From positions 1 through 64,000 of the forward strand of contig CAZIWA010000009.1 in the NCBI GenBank assembly GCA_964542875.1: 64,000 nucleotides of DNA, written 5' to 3'. Shown here piece after piece: positions 51,922 through 60,190 of the stretch; the first letter of the stretch is position 1, and every line of letters starts with the position of its first letter. The translations under genes and the position numbers were made by a program. The notes under the pieces were generated by a model. That model did no database searches, had not been told where the DNA came from, and was given only the letters and a program-made list of their open reading frames with translations. Origin of the DNA: CAZGOM01 sp964542875. GTDB taxonomy: Bacteria > Planctomycetota > Phycisphaerae > Phycisphaerales > Phycisphaeraceae.

Positions 51922-53922
51922 ATGCCTAAGTTGTCGCGTCGGCGCCGTGTTGTTGGATCAATGGCATGTTGGATGATGGCGCTTGGCGCCGGCGTGATGG
52001 CAGTGGCGCTCCAGGGCTGCGATGACGATAAAGCCCCCCCGCCCACGCCTCCTGCCGCCACTTATCAAGGCAAGCCCTACCTCTACGGCACCGTCGGTTC
52101 CCTCACCAGTCTCCGCGGCTATGAGCCCCTCTACGTTTCAGGCTACGGCCTGGTGGTCGGCCTCGAGGGCACCGGCTCCACCTCCACCCCGACCTACATC
52201 CGAAGCTGGATGACCACATACATCCGCCGCATGGGCTTCGGCACCGAAAAATTCCGCCAGTACCAAAGCATGTCGCCTGAGCGCATCCTCGCCTCAGGCA
52301 CCGCCTCGGTGGTGGTGATCGAAGGCCTTATTCCCCCCGGCGCGCCCCGCGGCACGCTCTTTGATACCCTCGTCACCGCGCTCCCGGGCACGCAGACCTC
52401 CAGCCTCCGCAACGGCTTCCTCTACACCTTTGACCTCTCCATCGACGGCGCAAACCCCCGCCTCCTGTTCACCCGTCCCCTGGCCCGCGCCGGCGGCGAC
52501 GTCTACCTCGATCCCCTCGATCCTCCCTCCAAAAACGCCGAAGCCCGCATGCTTGACGAACGCATGGGCGTGGTTCTCTCCGGCGGCGTCGCCACCGAAA
52601 ACCGCAAACTCGAACTCCTGCTCAACCAACCCTCCTGGGGCCGCTCGGTCATGATCGCGCAGGCGATCAACAATCGCTTCCCGCCCCCGGTCCTCCGCGA
52701 GGAGAATTTCTACGCCAAGGCCTTCAACGACCAGATCATCAACATCAAGATCCCCGACGCCTACGCCAACCATCCCGAACGCTTCCTGGATCTCATCAGC
52801 TACGTCTACGTCCAGGTCGCCCCCAACGGCGAAGGCGAAGTCGCCCAGCAAATGGCCAAGATCCTCGCCAAGGATCCCAAGCAGGCCCGCAGCGTCACAC
52901 TGGTCTGGATCGGCCTTGGCAAGCTGGCCCTGCCCATCGTGCAGCAGTATTACGACAGCAAGCAGCGCCACATGCAGTTGGCCGCGCTGGAGGCCGGCGT
53001 CCGCATGGGCGATTCCTCTGCCCTGGGCGACGCGGAAAACAAAACCCGCATCATCGGCCTCTCCATGTCGGAAGATCCCGATGACCGCATCCTCTCCGCC
53101 CGCCTCCTGCTCCCCAAATCCGACCTCTTCAAAGCCCAGGTCGCACTGAAAAAACTGCTCGACGACCCGGAAAAGAAAGTCCGCATCGCCGCCTACGAAA
53201 CCCTCGCCGAAACCGGCGACGACATCATCCAGCGCCAGACCGTCGGCGACCCCACCCGCTTCATTCTCGACCTGGTCCCCTCCTCCCAGTCCATGATCTA
53301 CATCACCCAGAAGGACTACCCCCGCGTCGTTATCTTCAACCCCATGCTCGGCTTCAAGAACAACACCATCGCCAGCGTGTGGGACAACCGGCTCATGCTC
53401 CGCACCCAGGGCCAGGGCGAAGTGGCCACCATCTTCTATCAGCGCCCCGGCGAGATCGACGGCGAAACGCTCAAAATCGCCCCCGCCGTGGGCAACCTGG
53501 TCTACGCCATGGGCCAAAAGCCCTCCTCCAGCAACACCGACCCCGGCTTTGGCATGACCTACTCCCAGGTCGTCGGCGCGCTCAAGGAAATGCACGTCAA
53601 AGGCTACATCGACTGCGAATGGGAAGTCTTCAACAACCCCCTCTCTGACATCGTCAAGGCCGCCCGCAAGACCAACCCTTTCGAACCGCGCAAGGAAACC
53701 GACGAGGAATCCGACACCCAGCCGTCTGACACGCAACCCACCACCGGGCCCAGCAGCACCCAGCCGACCACCAGGCCGGCACGGCGCGCCGCGCCTCAGC
53801 GTGATGAAACCGACGCCATTCCCCAGGCCACTCCCGAAGCCGGCGGCATCATGAGCAACACCCCCTCCACCAAGGACATCTCCCCCAGCGACGCCTGGGA
53901 CAAGACCGATCCTTCCCGGTAA
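51922..53922 (+). CDS. FlgI-like (P-ring) domain lipoprotein
   Basis: 666 residues from ATG 51922 (GAGGA upstream). N-terminal RRRR then a hydrophobic segment ending in LQGC, a lipobox (Cys near 33). Residues about 50-300 match the FlgI P-ring region (YVSGYGLVVGLEGTGS, SVVVIEGLIPPGAPRGT). The middle (about 320-450) is a helical repeat region (HEAT-like). The C-terminus is Thr/Pro-rich. True FlgI is about 370 residues and lacks this C-terminus, so this is a planctomycete variant, probably envelope-associated; no flagellar genes are near. Confidence 0.75.
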   Translation: MPKLSRRRRVVGSMACWMMALGAGVMAVALQGCDDDKAPPPTPPAATYQGKPYLYGTVGSLTSLRGYEPLYVSGYGLVVGLEGTGSTSTPTYIRSWMTTYIRRMGFGTEKFRQYQSMSPERILASGTASVVVIEGLIPPGAPRGTLFDTLVTALPGTQTSSLRNGFLYTFDLSIDGANPRLLFTRPLARAGGDVYLDPLDPPSKNAEARMLDERMGVVLSGGVATENRKLELLLNQPSWGRSVMIAQAINNRFPPPVLREENFYAKAFNDQIINIKIPDAYANHPERFLDLISYVYVQVAPNGEGEVAQQMAKILAKDPKQARSVTLVWIGLGKLALPIVQQYYDSKQRHMQLAALEAGVRMGDSSALGDAENKTRIIGLSMSEDPDDRILSARLLLPKSDLFKAQVALKKLLDDPEKKVRIAAYETLAETGDDIIQRQTVGDPTRFILDLVPSSQSMIYITQKDYPRVVIFNPMLGFKNNTIASVWDNRLMLRTQGQGEVATIFYQRPGEIDGETLKIAPAVGNLVYAMGQKPSSSNTDPGFGMTYSQVVGALKEMHVKGYIDCEWEVFNNPLSDIVKAARKTNPFEPRKETDEESDTQPSDTQPTTGPSSTQPTTRPARRAAPQRDETDAIPQATPEAGGIMSNTPSTKDISPSDAWDKTDPSR

Positions 53923-54023
53923 CGCCCGTCTGCATCCCGGCAGGGATCAAAGCAATTAAAATTGGGCCTCCGGCAACCCGATCACCCGGGCACAAAAATC
54001 CCACGTTTTTGATGCGCCCCCGC

Positions 54024-55163
54024 CTACTTCTTCGCAAACCGCTTAAGCCCCAAAAAGTCGATCGGCAATGTCGACTTCCCATCCAGCGCAAGCTGTGACA
54101 TCACCATTCCGATCACCGTCGCAAACTTAAACCCATGCCCGCTGAACCCGCAGGCAATGGAGACGTTCTTGTACACCGGATGATGGTCCAGAATGAATTG
54201 GAAGTCCGGCGTATTGGTGTACATGCACGCCCGGATGGAGAGAATCGGCCCATCCGCCTGCGGGATGTACTTCTGCAGGAACGGCCGCAGATGCTTCTCG
54301 TCATCCTCATTGGGCTGCCGGTCCAGCTTGTCGGGGTCGCTGGGGGTGCCGCGTTTGTCATAGGCGAACTTAAAGCCCGGGTTGTCGGGCATCATCGGGA
54401 AGCCGTAGTAGTTGTGCCCATCGGGCCGATCGAGGATCCAAACGGGAAATTGCCCGACCTTAAAATCCATCGGTTTGCGCGGCCACACCCAGCCCAGCAT
54501 CTGCCGGGTGACCACCATATCGACACCAAGGTCCGCCAAAAGACGGCCGGTCCACGCGCCGCCCGTGAAAACGATCTTGCCCGCGTGGTAGGTGCCGCGT
54601 GTCGTGGTGACGGTCACGCCCTTGGCATCGCTGGTCCAGCCTGTGACGGGTTCGCGCCCGTGGAGGTGCGCGCCCAGTTGCATCGCCAGCTCGGCGTGCG
54701 CGCAGTTTGCGCGCTCAGGCAGCACGAATCCCGCAGAATAATCCCGTACCGCGGTGTAGTCCTCCGGCAGCGTGAACTGCGGGTACTGCCTGGCCATGTC
54801 GGCATGTGAAAGCACATCATGCTGCAGGCCGTGCTGAATGCAGGCCTTCAGCGATCCTTCCACCACACGGCTGCCGGGCTGGCCGATGTACAGCCCGGTG
54901 GTCATGTGAATGATCTTGCCGGCGTTGTAGTCGTTCTCCAGGTGCTGCCAGGACAAGTACGCCTGGCGCAGCAGCGGCACATAATCCGGATGGTTGAAGT
55001 AAGCCAGCCGGATCATGCGTGAATAACCATGCGATGAGCCCAGCGAATGCGGGATATCAAACTGCTCCAGCCCCAGCACGCGCACACCGCGCTTGGCCAA
55101 GTGGTAACAAGTCGCGGATCCCATGGCGCCTACGCCGACAACAATCACGTCGTATGTATTCAT
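54024..55163 (-). CDS. Monomeric sarcosine oxidase / N-methyltryptophan oxidase-like flavoprotein
   Basis: 379 residues. FAD-dependent amine oxidase that releases an aldehyde and H2O2. The Rossmann motif is VVGVGAMGSATCYHLA (about 8-23). The RACMYTNTPD segment has a Cys in the place of the covalently flavinylated Cys315 of monomeric sarcosine oxidase, and FSGHGFKFA matches the end. Last in the methylamine-like cluster (133 bases after mgsC), so a substrate such as N-methylglutamate or sarcosine is likely. Which one is inference. Confidence 0.85.
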   Translation of the reverse strand: MNTYDVIVVGVGAMGSATCYHLAKRGVRVLGLEQFDIPHSLGSSHGYSRMIRLAYFNHPDYVPLLRQAYLSWQHLENDYNAGKIIHMTTGLYIGQPGSRVVEGSLKACIQHGLQHDVLSHADMARQYPQFTLPEDYTAVRDYSAGFVLPERANCAHAELAMQLGAHLHGREPVTGWTSDAKGVTVTTTRGTYHAGKIVFTGGAWTGRLLADLGVDMVVTRQMLGWVWPRKPMDFKVGQFPVWILDRPDGHNYYGFPMMPDNPGFKFAYDKRGTPSDPDKLDRQPNEDDEKHLRPFLQKYIPQADGPILSIRACMYTNTPDFQFILDHHPVYKNVSIACGFSGHGFKFATVIGMVMSQLALDGKSTLPIDFLGLKRFAKK

Positions 55164-55169
55164 GAAAGA

Positions 55170-55288
55170 GGGGCCTGGGGTATTGGGTCTAGGGTCTGGT
55201 CAGATAACAAAGAAAAAGAAGGTGCACGCGCCTGAGACAACTGAGAATCCGGTTCTTCCCCAGACCCTAGACCTCAGACCCTGGCCCC
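55170..55288. repeat. Long G-rich inverted repeat between mgsC and oxidase
   Basis: GGGGCCTGGGGTATTGGGTC and on to 55200, against CCCCAGACCCTAGACCTCAG and on to 55288. The arms (about 31 bases each, some mismatches) pair across about 57 bases and consist of repeated GGTCT/AGGGTCTGG words. It may reduce oxidase expression relative to upstream genes. Confidence 0.6.
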
Positions 55289-55296
55289 TTCTTCGA

Positions 55297-56682
55297 TTAC
55301 TGCACGCCAGGAATCCAGCTCGTCCCCGCAAGCGGGATCTTCGCCATGGCCGCAGCCTCAATGGTGAGGGCCACAAGATCCTCGCGTTCCAGATGGTGCA
55401 CGTTCTGCTTGCCGCAGGCGCGCGCCAGCGTGGTGAGTTCCATGTTGAGCGTGGAGAGGTAGTTTTGCAGCCAGCGGGCGCCCACATCCGGCGTCATCCG
55501 GGCTTCCAAGAACGGGTCCTGCGTGGTCACCCCGACCGGGCATTTGCCGGTGTGGCAGTGGTGGCAAGCGCCCGCCCGGGTGCCAAGCGCCGCGTAGTCC
55601 TGCGTGGCGTCCATCACCTGGCCGTCCTGAATGTAGCCCGGCCGGTTGCAGCCAAGCGCCATCAGCACACCCTGACCGATCGCCACCGCGTCTGCGCCCA
55701 TGGCAATGGCCTTGGCGACGTCTGCGCCCGTCCGAATCCCGCCTGAGATGATCAGTTGCACGGTGCCGATCATGTCCATCTCTTCCAGCGCTTCCACCGC
55801 CAGGCGCAGCGCCGCAAGCGTCGGAATGCCTGCGTTTTCGATAAACACCTGCTGCGTGGCTGCGGTGCCCCCCTGCATGCCGTCGACCACCACAACGTCC
55901 GCCCCGGCCTTCACAGCCAGTTTCACGTCGTCCTTCACCCGTGTCGCCCCGACCTTCACATAGATCGGCACTTGCCAATCGGTGATCTCGCGCAGCTCTT
56001 CAATCTTGATCGTCAGGTCATCAGGCCCCGTCCAGTCCGGATGGCGCGAGGCGCTGCGTTGATCGATGCCCTCAGGAAGGGTGCGCATCTTGGCCACGCG
56101 CGGGCTGATTTTCTGCCCCAGCAGCATGCCGCCGCCGCCCGGCTTGGCGCCCTGCCCGATCACCACTTCAATGGCGTCGGCCCTGCGCACGTCATCGGGG
56201 TCAAACCCATAGCGCGAGGGCAGGCACTGATAGACGAGGGTTTTGCTGGAGAGCCGTTCCTCGGGGGTCATGCCGCCGTCGCCGGTGGTGGTGCTGGTGC
56301 CCAGCGCGGTGGCGGCCCTCCCCAGGGCTTCCTTGGCATTGGCCGAAAGCGCGCCGAAGCTCATGCCCGCGATGGTGATCGGCGTGGCCAGCTCAATGGG
56401 CTTTTTCGCAAAACGCGCGCCAAGAATGGTCTTGGTGACGCACTTTTCACGGTACCCCTCCAGAGGGTAACGCGAGGCCGACGCCGTGAGGAAAGACAGG
56501 TCATCAAACGTCGGCATCTTGCGCTTGGCGCCAAGCCCGCGGATGTCGTACAGCCCCCGCTCCGCGGCCTGATGGATGTACGACATCACATGCGGATTAA
56601 ACGAATAGCTTTCCTCCGCCACCGGCAGCGACAGCCGGGCGGGAGAAGACGAGTCACGATTCAAAGTCGATTTGGAGGTCAT
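55297..56682 (-). CDS. mgsC: N-methylglutamate synthase, FMN/iron-sulfur subunit (GltB domain 2-like)
   Basis: 461 residues. The glutamate-synthase-type FMN barrel: TIAGMSFGALSANAKEALGRA, GQGAKPGGGGMLLG, IYVKVGATRVKDDVKLAVKAGAD, ISGGIRTGADVAKAIAMGAD. Cysteines in CHHCHTGKCPVG would bind a 3Fe-4S cluster. Without the ammonia-producing and NADPH subunits this GltB fragment acts with MgsA and MgsB to make N-methylglutamate from methylamine-derived gamma-glutamylmethylamide and 2-oxoglutarate. Three bases from mgsB. Confidence 0.85.
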   Translation of the reverse strand: MTSKSTLNRDSSSPARLSLPVAEESYSFNPHVMSYIHQAAERGLYDIRGLGAKRKMPTFDDLSFLTASASRYPLEGYREKCVTKTILGARFAKKPIELATPITIAGMSFGALSANAKEALGRAATALGTSTTTGDGGMTPEERLSSKTLVYQCLPSRYGFDPDDVRRADAIEVVIGQGAKPGGGGMLLGQKISPRVAKMRTLPEGIDQRSASRHPDWTGPDDLTIKIEELREITDWQVPIYVKVGATRVKDDVKLAVKAGADVVVVDGMQGGTAATQQVFIENAGIPTLAALRLAVEALEEMDMIGTVQLIISGGIRTGADVAKAIAMGADAVAIGQGVLMALGCNRPGYIQDGQVMDATQDYAALGTRAGACHHCHTGKCPVGVTTQDPFLEARMTPDVGARWLQNYLSTLNMELTTLARACGKQNVHHLEREDLVALTIEAAAMAKIPLAGTSWIPGVQ

Positions 56683-56685
56683 GGA

Positions 56686-57426
56686 TCAATACTCCTGATG
56701 GGCCTCGGAATTCCAGTGATAAAGCGAACGCATGGAGGCAACGCGCTTGAAGGTTTTGGGGTCGGCCTGCTTGCCGGGAAGCTGGGCCTTGCTCAGGAGT
56801 TCTTCAATGGCGAGGTAGTCTGCATCGGTCATGGCTTCTTCGTGGGCGTCGGCCCCCAGGCCATGAAGCTTGCCGCGCACATAGATGACGGCTTCGTAGA
56901 GGGAATCGCCCAGGCCCGCGCCTGCATCACCCAGGACAACCATCCGCCCGGCCTGCGCCATGAATGCCGAAAGGTGCCCCACGCTGCCCGCGACCACGAT
57001 GTCGGCCCCCTTAAGGGAAATGCCGCACCGGCCCGAAGCGTTGCCCTCGATCACGAGCATGCCCCCACGGGCGGAGGCGCCGGCGCACTCGCTGGCGTAT
57101 CCCTGCACCCGGACAAAGCCGGACATCATGTTCTCGGCGACGCCGCGCTCGACGTTGCCTTCCACAACGATGTTAGCCAGCTTGTTCATGCCTGCGGCGT
57201 AGTACCCGGCATGCCCCTGAATCCTCACATCCAGGGGAAGCGTGAGGCCCACCGCCAGGTTGTGCGCGCCTGCGGGGTGGGCAATCACCACCTGTCCCGA
57301 AGTCACTTCGGGCGTGGGCTTGTGCAGAAGCTGGTTGATCTGGCGCACCGACATGGACTTCAAATCAAGCGTGACGCCGACTCCGGTTTGCGCACCGGGT
57401 TCGGTCAGGGAAGCTAAACGGCCCAT
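56686..57426 (-). CDS. mgsB: N-methylglutamate synthase, GXGXG-domain subunit (GltB domain 3-like)
   Basis: 246 residues. A parallel beta-helix with repeated turns (GHAGYYAAGMNKLANIVVEGNV, GYASECAGASARGGMLVIEGNA, GSVGHLSAFMAQAGRMVVLGDA), the domain that is structural in glutamate synthase. Overlaps mgsA by 13 bases, so strictly coupled. Confidence 0.85.
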   Translation of the reverse strand: MGRLASLTEPGAQTGVGVTLDLKSMSVRQINQLLHKPTPEVTSGQVVIAHPAGAHNLAVGLTLPLDVRIQGHAGYYAAGMNKLANIVVEGNVERGVAENMMSGFVRVQGYASECAGASARGGMLVIEGNASGRCGISLKGADIVVAGSVGHLSAFMAQAGRMVVLGDAGAGLGDSLYEAVIYVRGKLHGLGADAHEEAMTDADYLAIEELLSKAQLPGKQADPKTFKRVASMRSLYHWNSEAHQEY

Positions 57427-58307
57427 GAGTAAATCCTCTCTGGCTCGGGTTCAAAAATCCGGGCGTTGTCGATATCAGGCAGGTCCGCCAGGGACCGGAA
57501 TTCCGAAGCGACGGCGACATAGTCATCGGTCTCTGCCACCACCGCGGGCTTGCAGGCAAAGGCGTCGCGCACCAGCACCAGCCGGTCCGCGGTTCCCATC
57601 AGCAGCGTGTAAAAGCCATCCAGCTCTTCAAAGCCTTTGACGATCGCCTGCTCGATGCTGTCCCCGTTCTTGAGGTGCCATTGCAGGAACCGGCACGCCG
57701 CCTCCGTGTCGTTGTCTGTCTCAAACATGATGCCCCGGCGCTCAAGCATCCTGCGCAGGCTGTGGTAGTTGGAAAGCGAGCCGTTGTGCACCAGGCAAAA
57801 ATCCCCGCCTGTGGTGAACGGGTGCGCGTGCATCAGCGACACCGCGGACTCCGTCGCCATGCGCGTGTGCCCGATGGCATGCGTCCCTTTGAGCCCGGCG
57901 AAGCCGTATTTGTTGGACACTTCCTCCGCGGGGCCGATGTCTTTGTAAAGGTCCATGGCCCGGCCAACAGAAAGGAGGTCAAACCCGGACCCATTGGTTT
58001 GCAGCCACGACTTCACCTGTGCAGGCGCCGTCTCGGCCACAAGCACGCCATGCTCACTCACGCGTGAAAGCTGCGCGCCGGGATACACCTCGCGCCTGAA
58101 GCGCTCAGTAAGCGTATCCCACGCCGCTCCGTCCGCGGGGCCATGCAGGTTAAAGCGGGTGGGCGCACTGGCGTCCCCGGAAAAAAGCGCCAGCCCGGTG
58201 GAGTCCGGCCCGCGTTCGGTCATGCACTTGAGCATGGGGACCAGCAGTTCGCCAAGCCGGTCGCGCATGGGTTGTTTCTTGGCCAGGAGGCCGACGATGC
58301 CGCACAT
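57414..58307 (-). CDS. mgsA: N-methylglutamate synthase, class II amidotransferase subunit (GltB domain 1-like)
   Basis: 297 residues. Ntn-type amidotransferase beginning MCGIVGLL, so the catalytic Cys is Cys2 after Met removal; RGPDS near 33, GHTRMAT near 148 and VHNGSLSN near 174 complete the glutaminase site. In glutamate synthase it takes ammonia from glutamine. In this pathway it takes methylamine from gamma-glutamylmethylamide. It follows the synthetase gene by 157 bases. Confidence 0.85.
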   Translation of the reverse strand: MCGIVGLLAKKQPMRDRLGELLVPMLKCMTERGPDSTGLALFSGDASAPTRFNLHGPADGAAWDTLTERFRREVYPGAQLSRVSEHGVLVAETAPAQVKSWLQTNGSGFDLLSVGRAMDLYKDIGPAEEVSNKYGFAGLKGTHAIGHTRMATESAVSLMHAHPFTTGGDFCLVHNGSLSNYHSLRRMLERRGIMFETDNDTEAACRFLQWHLKNGDSIEQAIVKGFEELDGFYTLLMGTADRLVLVRDAFACKPAVVAETDDYVAVASEFRSLADLPDIDNARIFEPEPERIYSWAV

Positions 58308-58464
58308 GTGGAACCCCTTAGGTTAGGAGATCAGGAGAGTCGATTGTTCGTATAGCAAACGCTGTGCCGCGTTAGGCGGGACATATTGAATCAGCCGTCG
58401 GGCCGGCTCGGGGCTTCCCGATCACCCGCTGACCCGATACCCCCGGCGCGTGGGCGCCCGCATC

Positions 58465-59877
58465 TCAAAAATATTCGAGATACCGCCCCACTTCCCAATC
58501 AGAAACGTGCCTGGAATATTCAACCCATTCCATCCGCTTCACCTTGATGAATTCTTTGATGAACGCCTCGCCAAGCTGCTTGGAAAACAGCGTGTCCTGC
58601 TCCAGCGCATTGATCGCCTCCAGCAGATTTTGCGGCAGCGTGCCAATCCCCTTGGCGGCCAACTGCTCCGGCGAAAGTTCATAGTGATTGAAGTTGTTGG
58701 GCACCGGGGCCGCCAGCTCATTTTCAATCCCGTCCATGCCCGCGGCGATCACCGCAGCCGTCGCCAGATAAGGATTACAGCCCGCATCGCTGAGCCGGAA
58801 TTCCAGCCGGCCAAACGGTATGCGAACCATGGACGTCCGGTTGTTGTCGCCGTAACTGATGTAGGCCGGGGCCCAGGTCGCACCCGACAGCGACCTGCCC
58901 ACCACCAGCCGTTTGTAAGAGTTCACCGTCGGGCAGGCCAGCGCCGTCAGCGCTTTGGCGTGCTTCAGAATTCCCGCCAGGAAGTGGTACGCAATCTTGG
59001 ACAGCCCCAGTCCGTTGGCGTCGGTTTCATCCTTGAAGATGTTCTTGCCGTCGGCGCTGATGGAGAGATGCATGTGCATGCCCGAGCCGGTCCGGGCGCT
59101 CATGGGCTTGGGCATGAAGGAGCAGATCAGCCCCTGCTCCCGGGCGATCTCGCCCGCAGCCATCCGGATGAACACAATCCGGTCCGCCGTCGTCACACAG
59201 TCCGAATAGGTGAAATTGATCTCAAACTGCCCATTGGCATCCTCATGGTCGATCTGATAAACGTCCAGCCCCGCGGCGATCAGGCAATCCGTAAGTTTTT
59301 CGACAAACGCACGCGACCGGGAAAGCCCCTTGTAGTCATAACATGGTTTATCCAGCGTATCGCTGCCGTCCGCGGGAACGACGCAGCCGGATGCTTCCTT
59401 TTTCAGCAGCATGAACTCAGGCTCCATGCCGGTGTTGAAGGTCCACCCGCGCGCCGTCATGCGCTTGACCTGTTCACGCAGAATGTAGCGCGTGTCGTAA
59501 GGATATGGCTTGTTGTTGACATACCCTTCGCAGACGATCCGGGCATAGCCCGGCTGCCAGGGAACCATCGAAAGCGTCGAAAGATCCCCCCTGCCCATGA
59601 AGTCCGGGTCGTGAGGCTGCATGCCCAGGCCCCACACCGCAAACCCCGCAAAGCCAGCACCATCCGTCAAAATGTCATTGAAGTGAGAGACCGGCACTGC
59701 CTTGGTTTTTGCGACGCCATGAATATCCACGAACTGCGCCAGAACGTATTTAACGCCCTTGGATTGCAGATCGGCAATGATGCCGTTGACTTCAAGAAGT
59801 GATGCCGGAAGAAAGGGTTGGGTACGCTCAGCGCTTTGGGCAAATGCAGAGATGGGATTCATCGACAGTGGCTCCAT
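58465..59877 (-). CDS. glnT: GlnT/GmaS-type synthetase (gamma-glutamylmethylamide synthetase candidate)
   Basis: 470 residues. Glutamine synthetase superfamily: the ATP-dependent ligase region has [22 protein letters not shown] (metal-binding Glu), [21 protein letters not shown] and the [13 protein letters not shown] arginine motif. The sequence is nearer to type III GlnT/GmaS than to GlnA and lacks the adenylylation loop context of GlnA. Next to mgsABC it probably makes gamma-glutamylmethylamide from glutamate and methylamine. ATG 59877 and ATG 59862 (with GGAG upstream) are both possible starts. Confidence 0.85.
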   Translation of the reverse strand: MEPLSMNPISAFAQSAERTQPFLPASLLEVNGIIADLQSKGVKYVLAQFVDIHGVAKTKAVPVSHFNDILTDGAGFAGFAVWGLGMQPHDPDFMGRGDLSTLSMVPWQPGYARIVCEGYVNNKPYPYDTRYILREQVKRMTARGWTFNTGMEPEFMLLKKEASGCVVPADGSDTLDKPCYDYKGLSRSRAFVEKLTDCLIAAGLDVYQIDHEDANGQFEINFTYSDCVTTADRIVFIRMAAGEIAREQGLICSFMPKPMSARTGSGMHMHLSISADGKNIFKDETDANGLGLSKIAYHFLAGILKHAKALTALACPTVNSYKRLVVGRSLSGATWAPAYISYGDNNRTSMVRIPFGRLEFRLSDAGCNPYLATAAVIAAGMDGIENELAAPVPNNFNHYELSPEQLAAKGIGTLPQNLLEAINALEQDTLFSKQLGEAFIKEFIKVKRMEWVEYSRHVSDWEVGRYLEYF

Positions 59878-59939
59878 GTCGGCCGACGGGACGGCCTGCG
59901 TGCTAAACGAACAGACATCATGGAACCACAGGAATCATT

Positions 59940-59955
59940 AGCAATTGGTGTGCCA
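59940..59955 (-). promoter_or_regulatory. Sigma-54 promoter upstream of glnT
   Basis: On the minus strand TGGCACACCAATTGCT: GG at 59954-59953 and GC at 59942-59941 are at the exact -24/-12 spacing, and TGGCAC plus TTGCT match the sigma-54 consensus. Transcription would begin near 59929, about 50 bases before glnT. The divergent gene next door is a sigma-54 activator, so the pair is likely a control circuit. Confidence 0.82.
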
Positions 59956-59979
59956 GACGTGAGGAGGGGGTCAAAGAAG

Positions 59980-60124
59980 AAGCCTTCGGCCTTTTCGGGT
60001 CTCTGGTTTCGGGGTTCAGTAAACCAGATAAAAATGAGAACCAAAGACGACACTGGCAAACTGCTTTGAATGTCTCTTACAACCCGAAACCCGCACCCCG
60101 AAACCCGAAAAAAGCCGAAGGCTT
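59980..60124. repeat. Long inverted repeat in the glnT/regulator divergent region
   Basis: AAGCCTTCGGCCTTTTCGGG (59980-59999 and on to 60017) against a right arm at 60081-60124 ending GAAAAAAGCCGAAGGCTT. The arms are built of CGGGTTTCGGGG words. They lie upstream of the sigma-54 promoter, where an activator would bind, but they also resemble border repeats elsewhere in the region. Confidence 0.55.
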
Positions 60125-60148
60125 TATCCCGCTTCTCCGTACAATAAC

Positions 60149-60184
60149 TGGACAACCACACAACATCTGTTCATAATCTGAACA
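60149..60184 (+). promoter_or_regulatory. Promoter and operator-like repeat of the regulator gene
   Basis: TGGACA (60149-60154), 17 bases, CATAAT (60172-60177). The inverted repeat TGTTCA-TAATC-TGAACA (60168-60184) covers the -10 box, so a protein bound there would block transcription. Autoregulation by the adjacent regulator is possible. Confidence 0.5.
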
Positions 60185-60190
60185 ATACAC

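Noticed and set aside
52294..53736. Long open frame antisense to the FlgI-like gene
   Set aside because: Low-complexity Val/Gly/Asp-rich shadow of a real gene on the plus strand; no start signals.
60050..60065. Second sigma-54 promoter facing the activator gene
   Set aside because: TGGCAA-5-TTTG lacks the invariant GC at -12; a sigma-70-type promoter at 60149-60177 fits better.
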